This document shows positions 17,401 to 27,700 of a stretch of 64,000 nt of DNA, one piece after another. Source of the DNA: Trachelipus rathkii (taxonomy: Eukaryota; Arthropoda; Malacostraca; Isopoda; Trachelipodidae); NCBI GenBank assembly GCA_015478945.1, contig JABUQX010088693.1, positions 30,001 to 94,000 of the forward strand, written 5' to 3'. The notes beneath the pieces are model-generated. The model saw only the letters and a list, made by a program, of their open reading frames with translations, was not told where the DNA came from and did not search any database. Both the position numbers and the translations under genes were made by a program. Positions within the stretch are counted from its first letter, which is position 1. Every line of letters starts with the position of its first letter.

Positions 17401-19338
17401 TTAAATTTTCATCATTTTGCCGGAGTAATTGTTTCTTTACCATTAAGTCATTTATGAAGCTAGTCCCATATGGTCGACAGGTAAAATGGCCGACATATGT
17501 TAAAAATATCTGGTTATTTAGAGTTTTTCTAACGAATCCCCCTCTCAACCCCACGGGGAATCGTTTGTGATTCTTAAATTTTATTTTTCCGAAAATTTTC
17601 TCCTTTTATGCGTTTTAAAATGAGAAAAAAGGTCTACAAGAATACCGTATTCGTTTTTATATGGAAAATAAATATGCAACATTTTAGCCTTTATTTATTC
17701 AAGCAAACATGTATATAATGAAACGCTTTTCACTCATATCTTTGAACACATCCAGGTATTCATATGCACTTCACTTTCATATCTACTAGATAAAAGCTGC
17801 ATTAATGGTATGGAAAATGATATCACAGAAGTGAGCGAACGGTCCGAGGAGAAGAGAAAGGAAAATTGACCTCTAAAAACTTATCTTTAAAAGTAATGAC
17901 CTATATATTTGTAGTAGATTCAAGAAAATTCACGAGGATCTGTGCCTATACAAACACCACACACTCTACGCTACGCCTCCCCCATTGCCCTTGTACACAC
18001 TTGTCATGTATAACATATTTTGTGAAGTCCAAATATTATATAATAAATCGAGATATAATATATAATAATAATAAATAATAATAATAATAATATTAATAAT
18101 AATAATAATTAATAATAATTAATAATAATAATTGAATAATATAATAATAAAATAATAAGCATTTTAATAATGACCATATAATATTAGTTCCAATTTAATA
18201 ATGTATCTAGATACTGTATAATATATAAATATATACTATATTCTATAATACTATTAATAAATTAGCAAATAAGAAATATATATTAAAGAAGATAGCTATA
18301 TACTATATATATTATAATATATTAGTAAACTATAAGTTAGGTTATGGATATCATCTCCTTTAATGTAGTATAGTAAAGATTCCTTGGCCAGTTCTGCTAA
18401 ACCTAACTTAATATATTGTATATAGATAGTAAGAACTTAACCTAACTATATATTTGATACCAGTCTTATATATATATGACTACTATCATTATAACTATAT
18501 AAATAATTGTAATAATAATAGTAAACATACATTAATGAAAACCAGACCCTAATATATAGGAGCAACCAAATAAAATAAGAAATATATATACAGTCACCCT
18601 TTTTAAGATATATATATATATATATAACTATATATTATATACCTAACAGGGTTCATAATATATATATATATTTGTGGTCCTTGTTAATTTAGTATGACCA
18701 CCCTCGCCGAACTTTTCATGAATATCTTGCATGTGATAGTCTAAAATCATCTGAAAATAAAGAACAAATTTTATAAAAGAGACATAAACTGACTCCGAGA
18801 TACATCATCTCTATGAAAAAAGTTATGAACATCGAAAAAATCTCTATTTATAAATTTATCTAACTATGAAGGAAATTATAAAATAGAAATATTGACCGAG
18901 ACGACTTTCATGAAACCTTATAAGAATTTCGCCATCAAGATAGAAAGGTTAAAATAAACGCCCGAGAAATGAAACCTCGAAAACAAATTAAATAGGTGGC
19001 CCATTCAGAGCGCTCTCCTAAATTTGAATAATAAATTATAAATATACAAATAATTTTACACTAAGTACTATAATATTTTAAAAGAGTTTTATAATTGTCA
19101 GATACTTAAATTTAAAAGCTACTTAATTTCTTTTTATTATTTTCTTTCTGAGCCACTCGACGTGTCGGGGGAAAGCCTGAAGGATTCGTCAGACTGTCCC
19201 AAATCAAGTCCCTACCTATAGAGAAAATATGTTGTGTGCCATACATTTAAATATTAAATTTGCTAATTAAAATTAGATATAATAATATTAAAAGAATCCA
19301 ATATATATATCGATAAGGTATATATATATATATGGACT
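14481..19338. other. AT-rich DNA with fragmented TA and ATA tracts, no gene seen
   Basis: Mostly AT-rich sequence with short imperfect TA and TAA runs (about 16,190-16,290; 18,060-18,150; 18,605-18,625). A purine-rich, C-poor patch spans about 16,320-16,520. Small GC-richer islands near 14,690-14,815, 16,125-16,150 and 17,540-17,560 carry nothing I can name. No open frame has a recognisable domain. Confidence 0.6.
18060..18150. repeat. Imperfect (ATA)n microsatellite
   Basis: About 90 bp of AAT/ATA units with frequent TTAAT interruptions, in contrast to the near-perfect TAA tract at 8.1-8.4 kb. Confidence 0.85.
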
Positions 19339-19512
19339 GACTGTAAACCCATTTTGAACGCGTTAAACACAAGGATTGCCACTGGAATGCCTTTGGATTC
19401 ACTGAGCCGAAGGTCAGATCTTTTGTAGAACATAAAAGAAGAGTTTATAGTCAACGTGAAAGATGCTTACCTTCACATTGACAGGGGTGAAAACCCTCCC
19501 TGTGCAATGTAA
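19339..19512 (+). pseudogene. Reverse-transcriptase fragment, probably DIRS-like or other LTR-type
   Basis: One frame of 58 codons with a single internal stop contains KPILNALNTRI, then GMPLDSLSRRSDLL, stop, then EFIVNVKDAYLHI. This matches the order RP.LNL..LN..I, M..L.S...LL, then W.VSIDLKDAYLHIPIHP seen in reverse transcriptases of DIRS-like and related retroelements. In that family the D of the DLKDAY block is the first catalytic Asp region, and here it reads NVKDAY. The following PIHP is not preserved (DRGENPP), and the frame ends in TAA. The fragment lies between TA-rich tracts and no other domain of the element is visible nearby. The assignment rests on motif resemblance over about 55 residues. 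Confidence 0.5.
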
Positions 19513-19559
19513 AAAAAACTCGGTCTAACCTAATGCGGTATAGAATGTAAAGGGAAACA

Positions 19560-19808
19560 TATACGTTATATATTATATTATATATATATATATATATATT
19601 AATATATATATATATACATTATATATATATATATAATATATAATATATAATATATATATTAAATATTAATATATATATAATATATATATATATATCCATA
19701 TATATATATATAATTTTATATATATATTTAATTATATTATATATATATATATATATTTATAATATATAAAATATATATATATATATATATAATAATATAT
19801 CAATATAT

Positions 19809-19849
<41 letters not shown>

Positions 19850-19905
19850 ATATAATAATTTATAATATATATATAATATATATATATCTTATATATATAT
19901 TGGGT
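19560..19905. repeat. Imperfect TA-rich tract, about 345 bp
   Basis: TA runs of 10-25 bp interrupted by frequent AAT, TTA and CCA steps. The register changes far more often than in the TA tracts of the first 8 kb. Confidence 0.9.
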
Positions 19906-20369
19906 CATGTCAATTTCTTACGTTCTTGTAAGTTTTTGTTAGTAATAAAAGTAAAATTACCCAAGAAAAGAGCAAATACATTATCAATATTTACAGTATT
20001 GGTGAAGCCGATAAATTTTTAATTCTCTTTTAATTATTTATATTTAAGTTTTTAAACAATTTATGTAATTATGATGACATTTGTATTACTCAAAGCATGT
20101 TTTTCAAAGTTTAATTATTGTTATTTATGTTTCTTATGTATTTAATTACATTATCAGTTATCAATTAAGAGGCATTCAATATTCATACGCCTGTGTGGTC
20201 TATCGGACCTTAAGTAAACCATGGTCCTCAAAATAAATTTAGTATTGGAAAGTTTGGTAATAATTTTTATAGCAAATTTATGTGTCACATTTGGTCATTT
20301 GAACCATGATGTCTATATCCTTGGTACGATTCAATTTTGATTGCAATCTCATTTATTTAATTTTTAGTT
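19906..20369. other. AT-rich spacer, nothing recognised
   Basis: Non-repetitive T-rich sequence between two TA-rich tracts. No frame or motif is supported. Confidence 0.6.
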
Positions 20370-20446
20370 TATATATATATATATATATATATAATATATT
20401 ATATATATATACCTATATATATATAATTATAATTAATATATATATT

Positions 20447-20477
<31 letters not shown>

Positions 20478-20490
20478 TATATATAATAGG
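20370..20490. repeat. Imperfect TA-rich tract
   Basis: About 120 bp of broken TA repeat ending just before non-repetitive sequence at about 20,490. Confidence 0.85.
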
Positions 20491-20594
20491 AGAACTTCGC
20501 TTGAAAAGGATGTTAACCGATATATATTGAACGAGCGATGTAATCGATTTTTTCGACTTATTTCAAGCTAAACTGTAAATACACAGTTTTATCT

Positions 20595-20715
20595 TTTTCG
20601 GTACTGTAATACCCAAGAATAAATCGCCAAGATGTCAAAGATCAGGGCCCTCGCTCAGCCGGGGACACGGGGGACTATCGTCCTCCCCTCTTCCCACCTC
20701 CGTGCTCACCCTTTA
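20595..20715 (+). repeat. Copy of the GC-rich A repeat (partial)
   Basis: The segment gtaatacccaag...aagatgtcaaagatcaggg, then gggggactatcgtcctcccctc, aligns with the start of the repeat at 21,206-21,300 (aatacccaggtaat...aagatggcagacgcggg, then ggggactaattcccctccc). It is shorter and more diverged than the pair at 21.2-21.8 kb. There is no poly(T) at its left end, and the right half of the repeat is not recognisable. Confidence 0.55.
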
Positions 20716-21160
20716 ATAGAAAAGAAATAAAAGCCTTCAAAATTATTACAAAATTCCCCAATATTAACATTTAACATGCTATCAAAACATGAAGCGCAAA
20801 CTTTTCCTCTTCTCCTATTGAGTTAAGTTACAACGTCACAGTGCAATGGTTAGCGATTAGGTTTCAGCGGATATTTCGATATTAGCATTTTGATATTAAC
20901 ATCCTTTTAAATGGAAAGTGCTATATAAAATAGTTATATATAATATATATAATTAATATATGTAATATATATAATAAATAAAAAATAAATATATATATTC
21001 TATATATATATATATAGATAGTATATAATATAATAAATATTATATTATAGATTTCAATTTTTTAATGCTCACAGTAGGTAACTAGAGAACGGCAGGTCCT
21101 AGCAGTAAAACAACAATATATATTGGAATCAGCCGAAAATTCTAAGGATGGGATTTTAAC
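20716..21160. other. Spacer with a broken TA tract
   Basis: AT-rich sequence with interrupted TA runs at about 20,930-21,045. No coding signal. Confidence 0.6.
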
Positions 21161-21400
21161 TTTTTTTTTTTTTTTTTTTTTTGAAGTAATTTTTTTTTTT
21201 TTAACTAAAGAAATACCCAGGTAATACCGAAGATGGCAGACGCGGGTCTCTCGCGCCTCCCGGGACGACGGGGACTAATTCCCCTCCCTCCGGGGATGGT
21301 CTCCGAACCCCGCTCTTTGGCTTTGGTTCGCGGTTCCCCGACCACCCCTCCGGATAGAAACATCCCCCCTCTGTCCCTCCGTCGGCTCGAGCCCCCTAAT
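21161..21400 (+). repeat. GC-rich interspersed repeat A, first arm, with poly(T)
   Basis: Two T runs (21,161-21,182 and 21,190-21,202) lead into actaaagaaataccca and then about 185 bp of GC-rich sequence ending gtcggctcgagcccc. The reverse complement of 21,599-21,821 matches it along its length: T run, actaaagaatacccaa, gactaattcccctc, ccgaaccccgctctt-like, and ggctcgagcccc. In the minus-strand direction the repeat reads as a short element ending in poly(A), like a SINE. In that orientation it contains ggttcggagacc, loosely resembling a Pol III B box; no convincing A box is visible. The 74-, 75- and 63-residue open frames here overlap on both strands, and I do not regard them as genes. Confidence 0.8.
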
Positions 21401-21479
21401 AAAAAACTTAAAAATTTCCAAAAACAAAACAAAATTATTCACCAAATAGGGGAATGATAAGGACAAATAAATAAAATAA

Positions 21480-21582
21480 AAAAGTTATTGTTAATAAATA
21501 TATCAATTATGATTAGAAGCCTATGAGACCTTATAGACATTGGTTCTCTGATAAAATAAATAAGACTTCTATTAAAATTTGC
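21480..21582 (+). repeat. Module X, first copy
   Basis: The segment gttattgttaataa...tatgattagaagcc...ttggttctctgataaa...ataagacttct is matched by the reverse complement of about 21,828-21,925. It lies between the two A arms, 80 bp from the first and about 17 bp from the second. It is AT-rich and non-coding. Confidence 0.7.
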
Positions 21583-21598
21583 TATAACTAGCACACTT

Positions 21599-21821
21599 AG
21601 GGGCTCGAGCCGAACGGGGAAACATCAGGGGGGACTTTCCATATCCCCGTAGGGGAGGGCGGCAGGAACCCGCGACAGCCCAAATTACCAAAAGAGCGGG
21701 GTTCCGTAGACCCCTCCCCGAGGGGAATTAGTCACCCCTTATTCCCCGGAGGCCGAAGACCCCCGACTCCTGCTCATCGTCGTTAGACCGTTGGGTATTC
21801 TTTAGTAAAAAAAAAAAAAAA
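21599..21821 (-). repeat. GC-rich interspersed repeat A, second arm (inverted), with poly(A)
   Basis: Starts aggggctcgagcc and ends gggtattctttagt followed by 15 A (21,807-21,821). It is the inverted partner of 21,161-21,400, with clear divergence (substitutions and small indels), so this is not a simple assembly duplication. Poly(A) at the end of this plus-strand reading supports a retroposed origin. I saw no obvious target-site duplication. Confidence 0.8.
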
Positions 21822-21827
21822 GGCCAA

Positions 21828-21925
21828 AAACTTTACTAGAAAGTCTATTTAATTTATCGGAGAACCAATAAAAGGTCTCTAAATAAGTCCTTCTAATCAT
21901 ATTACTATATTATTAACATAACTTT
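21828..21925 (-). repeat. Module X, second copy (inverted)
   Basis: Reads agaaagtctatttaattt, cggagaaccaat, gtctctaaataagtccttctaatcat. These are the reverse complements of the corresponding blocks of the first X copy. It follows the poly(A) of the inverted A arm, so the order along the plus strand is A, X, A', X'. Confidence 0.7.
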
Positions 21926-22019
21926 TTTTATATTATTGATTTTTTACATGCTTATTGTAAATTTTTACCAGGATTCCAAAAATGTATTCCTTCCCTGTAG
22001 CTATTGTAGTTGGATATAT

Positions 22020-22021
<2 letters not shown>

Positions 22022-22060
<39 letters not shown>
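22022..22060. repeat. Poly(T) run, about 39 bp
   Basis: A pure T run. It could be the poly(A) tail of a minus-strand retroposon, but no element body is recognisable beside it. Confidence 0.9.
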
Positions 22061-22063
<3 letters not shown>

Positions 22064-22160
22064 CATTCCAGCATTAAATAAGCATTCCAGCAATGTTTTC
22101 CGTTTTACTGTAGCATTAATTTTTTAAGATACATATGACGATTAATCGGAAATGCTGACA

Positions 22161-22303
22161 ATATATATATATATATAATAAATTAATAGTTATATATATA
22201 TATAATTATCATATATATAATATATTATAGTATATATATATATATATAAAATATATATAATAATAATATATATTATATAAATATATGATATATCTATATA
22301 TAT
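22161..22303. repeat. Imperfect TA-rich tract
   Basis: About 140 bp of TA and TAA steps with many interruptions. Confidence 0.9.
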
Positions 22304-22479
22304 GTCATCTGACTCTTGATGATTTAATACAGTTGTAATAATAAGGAATGAATTAACCTCTTATTTCTATTTTAAAATTAAGTAAATGAATATAAATAAT
22401 GGTGTCAATGTAAAAACAATTAAAATGCAAATCAATTCTTATTAACTACAATGGGCCATTCACAGAACGATAATAATAG

Positions 22480-23215
22480 TTGTAAAGGCTAACACTATTA
22501 ATGCTATTATCGAAACACAATCTCCGGCTCTTCACGAGCCGAAGCTAATGCGACGTCCCTCTTGGTAACTTGAAGTCTAAGCTGCCTCTGCCTTCCCTCA
22601 ATAATGGCAAGGCACCTCGGCTAGCAATTCAGGGCGACTCGCTTCATGAATAATGTGCCACAAGACAGATCACACGAATATTATCTCTTCAACACAACGA
22701 AATAAATACATTAAAATTTTAACAATTATCCCCTCTTTGAGTGATGTTACAGGTGTATATATCTTGTTACAAAGCTATAGGAAGTGTACAGGATTATCGT
22801 GAGGGCAGGGAGAAATCCCGTCCTCACATGTTTTTTTTTTTTTTTTTTTTTTTTTTGAGTAAAGTAACTAATGTTAGGTTATATTTTTTAGGATTACAAA
22901 TTCCTATTGTCTCACATACATTGTTACACAAAATAGCATAAAAACCTTCTTAATCCCCCCTCGGGTTTTGACTCAACCTCTTCTATTACAACCTCTTCCT
23001 GTACATTTGTAAGAACATGCGGGAAGTTATTACTATCTAGATAGTGTTTGGCAAGCATCGTTTCGTCTATATATTAATTAGAGAAATAATACGATTTTTT
23101 TTTTTAGGATAAATATTCAATTCAACTACTGTCTAATTCTAAGAATTGCATCAGAATCTAAGAAAGCCCCCCTCCCCTTTTTTTTCTTCTCTCTCATCTT
23201 TTTTTTTTTATTTAA
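22480..23215 (-). mobile_element. Possible 3' untranslated and LTR-proximal region of a decayed Ty3/gypsy-like element
   Basis: On the minus strand, after the integrase C-terminal relic, a frame reads NNFPHVLTNVQEEVVIEEVE and then SKPEGGL (about 23,030-22,950). That acidic tail runs into the purine run gaggggggatt, as pol often overlaps a polypurine tract next to the 3' LTR. A second purine run, caaagaggggat, occurs near 22,738-22,727 and is followed by ttgttaaaattt, another possible LTR boundary. A T run at 22,831-22,856 interrupts the region. I cannot define LTR ends because no second LTR was found in the window. Confidence 0.35.
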
Positions 23216-23375
23216 CTCTATTTTCTCTGGTCCAGTGTCCCTGTCGTAGTTATTAAATTTATTTCTTAAATTTTCTACTGCCTCTTTCCCATTCTTCAAG
23301 ATATAAACGTTATTCTTTTTAACCCGTAATACACCCTGAAAGGTCCCGAATATCTCTCTGAAAGTTCCACTACAT
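23216..23375 (-). pseudogene. Integrase C-terminal domain relic, retrotransposon-like
   Basis: Minus-strand reading gives ERYSGPFRV, then after a one-base frameshift RVKKNNVYILKNGKEAVENL followed by RNKFNN. This resembles the GPF/Y module at the C-terminus of Ty3/gypsy-type integrases (..GPFRV..V..NNV.V..NGKE...L..). The frameshift falls inside the module, so it is not functional. Upstream catalytic integrase motifs are not recognisable. Confidence 0.5.
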
Positions 23376-23692
23376 TAAGCTGTTGATTCTTATTACACTG
23401 CTTGCCTTGTAGAGAATCCTTTTGGGACAAAATATCTATTTATATACATATCCTGTGTGCCAAGCCTACCATTAAAGGCCACTAATTTTTCAAATAGGCA
23501 CTTTGACTTACCTTGGCACAGTGCCTCCTTCCGCAACAAGCTTCCTGGCACTGAAGGTCTGCCAACAACATAAGAACACTGAGTGACCCCTTGTCATTTA
23601 TTAGGCTAATTTCTCAACAGACAGTGCCCAATGCAAAAATTTCAGGCCATTTTAACCCTTCATCTCCTAATATTCTAATCATAGATAGCACC

Positions 23693-23878
23693 TTAGTCAC
23701 TCAGAGGGCTTGATTTAAAATTCTGCTTGCCGTTGAAACGTTTGTGAGTGCTAGGCGTCGTTGACAATCTATCTAGCCGATAGATTACATACGCAAAATA
23801 ATTTGCAGTGAACTGCTCCTCCTCGATCCGAGCTGAGTCCTTTATGAGCACTCGAACGGGAAAATCGCTCACTAACAC
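23693..23878 (-). pseudogene. Short conserved-looking frame upstream of the integrase relic, function unknown
   Basis: A 61-residue frame with mixed, protein-like composition (PVRVLIKDSARIEEEQFTAN, then HKRFNGKQNF and SPLSD). It is unlike the low-complexity peptides elsewhere in the window. It lies about 320 bp upstream, in the same orientation, of the GPF/Y relic, so it may be another part of the same retroelement. I do not recognise the domain, and it lacks visible protease, RT or DDE motifs. No splice or promoter context supports a host gene. Confidence 0.3.
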
Positions 23879-24480
23879 ATTATAGCACCAGAGTCGACCG
23901 TCCGCCTTTTAAGGTAGCGAAGGGATACTACTAAACCTGTCGATAAAACAAGCAAATAATTGAACCCCATACTAAACGGAGCTTACACAAGTCACATAAA
24001 GGTATCCGAATATTTCTCCGAGACTTCTTAAATCACCGAACCTTGAGATATCTCCTAATGCTCTTGTCTGAAACAGATCATCACAACTTTGTATGAATTT
24101 CCTTCACTCTAGCTGAGCATAAATTGAAGGCAAAACCGCCTCTTAGAATAGTTAATAGTTGTTTAATCCCAAGTGATTTGTATTATTAGTTTCTGCCTAA
24201 TACATCCACCAGAATTTTCGGTACTTAATATCTAAGCTGTCTGGTGAATATACCGCCAAAAGCAGCTCCTCCCCTATTAGATACTCCTGTACAGGCCATG
24301 GCCTCCAATCCACTATTTCACCCCTTTATTAGGTCCTCTTATATAGTCCATCAGTCTCCTGTCTATAGCTTCTCTTGAAATCTACACCACCTGAATTTTC
24401 TTCATCTTTCATTTGAACCTTTTTTATGTAAGTTTATAGTTGATCACCAAATCATCCAAAGTCATTTATCCACCACCAGC

Positions 24481-24780
24481 TTGCTACTATTATATGTCCA
24501 CTATTATTAATATTATTCTTATATATATTTAATTAACTATATTATTACTACTACTGATATACTACTACTACTACCACTATCGCTTAATATATTATTATTT
24601 TATTATTTATTATATATATTATTATTATTCCATTATTAATTATTATTATTATTACCATTACATATTCTCATGATATTATTATTCTCATTATTATGATTAT
24701 ATTCATTAATAATTATTTATTATTATTAATATTTTTATATATTATCATTATATATTATAAATATTTTCCCTTATCATTAT
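24481..24780. repeat. Degenerate (TTA)n/(ACT)n tract, almost without G
   Basis: Imperfect ATT/TTA and CTA trinucleotides over 300 bp, with only about six G on the plus strand. It resembles a decayed or mis-called trinucleotide microsatellite. Confidence 0.75.
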
Positions 24781-27700
24781 TCCTATCAGCTACGAACTTT
24801 CTACTTATGAGTATTTTTTATTACAGCGTTCAAAACTTGACATTTTACATATATAAAAATATCTAAAGAGCCTGTAATGAATATAACTAGTTAGCGACAA
24901 ATATTTTACCACTATCGCGCTCCAAATTTATATAATTATTATAATACATGTAACATTATAAATTTTTGTTACTTTATTGGTTGATCTTGACAAACTGATA
25001 AAACGTGCTCTTATAGAACACTATAATTGAAAATCTAGTCACAAATGAAATATGTCTCTGATAAGGTTTTATATTATATGTAACATTTCATATATATTTC
25101 ACTTCACTCACACCATCCTTGTATATTCATGCAGGAACGAGCGCTCAGATGTTACACAACAGGGACTACTATGATTCATACACACAATATAAGTTTATAA
25201 CTTTTTTCCGATTTTCAAGCAAAATAATATCTTTTTTGTGTACCACTATCTGCCTCGACATTATCACCCATTCTTTCTTATACTAAAGCATCAGCATAAT
25301 GGGCTAAATCCCATCCATTCTATATCCTAGCTCTCTTCACGTATTAAGCTACTAATATTCTGGTCAAATAATATATCGGCCATATATTTATATTTATAAG
25401 CTACTATAAGACCTAATTACTAAATTTTAAACTCACAATGTAATAAATGTATCAATGAGCGATTTAAATATAATTTAATAATATCCACTCGATATATAAT
25501 ATGAATACCTTTATGGCACCTATCATATTCGTTATTAAACAATGCACGTGATAACCCACTGTTTACTTGAGTACTATATTCATATATGAAGTGACAATAC
25601 CTATATCAGTCTATTATTTAATTAATAAAGCATATTTTTGTAAACTAGTTTTATTTGGACTAGTGCAAAAGTACATCCCTTAAAACAGCTCTGTAGGCCA
25701 CTTCAGCCTCGATAATGATATATTACACGGTAAAAGTAAAAGACGAAAATCTATCCGTCTACTGAAATTATATTATCTTCATCTATCACATATATAAACT
25801 TGGCTGTTAATAGTATTTAGAGCTTCAGTACTTACCTATTCATATATTAATATATAGTATACTTACATTTTTTATTTAACTACAGGGAATAGATAATAGG
25901 CATCACTACGACTATACTAGCTACTTTAGCTCGAATATGTCATCGGCTTCGAATCTCCGGCTTTATCTATCATCTACACATAGGTATATATAATATAATT
26001 ATATACTTTACTATTTAGGATAGTCTGTAGTAGTTCTTCTACTTCAATATGCATTATTTCTTAGGTGATGCAATAATAATTGGTATACGTGCTATCACGA
26101 ACTAGTTGGTTACGCAGATATAACATAATATCACACAACATTTTGGAGTTCTTTTAATGTACAAAGTCTGCATAATTTATTAGTGCTTTGTCATATAGAG
26201 TGCTTAGTTAGTTTAACTATATGCGTAGCGTGCCGAGAGCGAGATGCGAGAAACTACAACATGTGTGATACAATATTCATCTTTCTTCCCTCTATTTTAT
26301 CATCTAGCCTTTATTGCTTAAATGTTAAGTAAAAGACATCATGTCCTGCGCTAGGAACACCGGTGACTGCGCGATATCTTAAATTATTGAGAATAACCTA
26401 TAAGAGAGAGTCTTGTTTTGTTCTTCTCTCAGACGCCAATGTAACATTACATATTTTTTGGTTCATTATCAAATTTTTCAACTATAATCTTTCAACCTCT
26501 CTAAACTTATCTCTCAAACATTGCAACATGAATCTCAATAGAGTCTAGAACATGGCAATTAATATAGTCATTACAATATAAACAATATACAATACTTGAG
26601 AATCCACCAAGCATAGAATGATCAATATAACGTAATGAGGATAAGGTGCACACTAGAAAATCACACTATGTCCTTGTTTTAAAAAGTTAATAAACTGTGA
26701 GTAATATAACCAATAAGGACAGTGATAAAGGTGAATATATCTATTTTTATTGTTTCCTATTACGCCTGATTATGCAACGTATTAGTTAATAATCGACTAT
26801 CTTGTGCAGTAATAATTGTCTTAAGATTACTCACGAGTCTGAACTAATCTGTCAATAGTTGCTAATACTTTGAGCTAATAAACGATATCTCTATAGTAGT
26901 TAATCTTATGAGCAGTATAAATAATACAGAAGGGTATGATCTCAATGTTCAATAAACCTACATCAATAATCTAACTGAGTGAATCATAAACGAACTACTG
27001 CTTATAATATATTATATTACGCTTTTGAGCTAATAAATGACTTTTGGCACACTCCCAATTGCTTCTCCCTATCTCAGCGATATCATGCAACCAAATTCAA
27101 ACGCGTCCCACCACCACATTATATATTGTTAATTGTATTAATCATACGTAAGACTATATGATACAACTTATATATATCATACCATCATAGCATACATATA
27201 GCTCCTATCTATATATCTTCCTATCTATATACCAGCCTGACTTATCACGATTTGTTATATCACGTCATTCGTACTGTAATTACATCCTTTCATCTATGAG
27301 CGACAACTCGCACAAAATTTCTCTATTAAAACCTTCAAATGTACATCTCTCCACCTCTCCCCTCTCCTCACTCATGAGAGAATTACTAGTTTGCGAACAC
27401 CCTTTATATCCCCTACACAACAAATATATACAGGATGCACTATTTATCTAAATAATATTCTTATAAATGTTTAATATTTTTTTTTTCTCAGCATCTTTTC
27501 TACTCGCCTCCCCACCACCTTTTCAATTCTCTTGAGCACTCTCGATATTCTATATCTAGTGTTATAGCCTGAGAGTGTGGGTTGTTTATTCTGATTTCGA
27601 TCTTACAACAAATACGTGTCACCTCTGACAGCGTATTCAAACTGGACAAGTATTCATATCGCAGCACTGCATTAGTAAACCCACTTCTTCCTGTACTTGT

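Noticed and set aside
22522..22538. Hairpin cggctcttcacgagccg, resembling the histone mRNA 3' stem-loop
   Set aside because: The spacing and loop differ from the histone form (GGCTCT, four-base loop, AGAGCC), and no histone coding sequence lies upstream.
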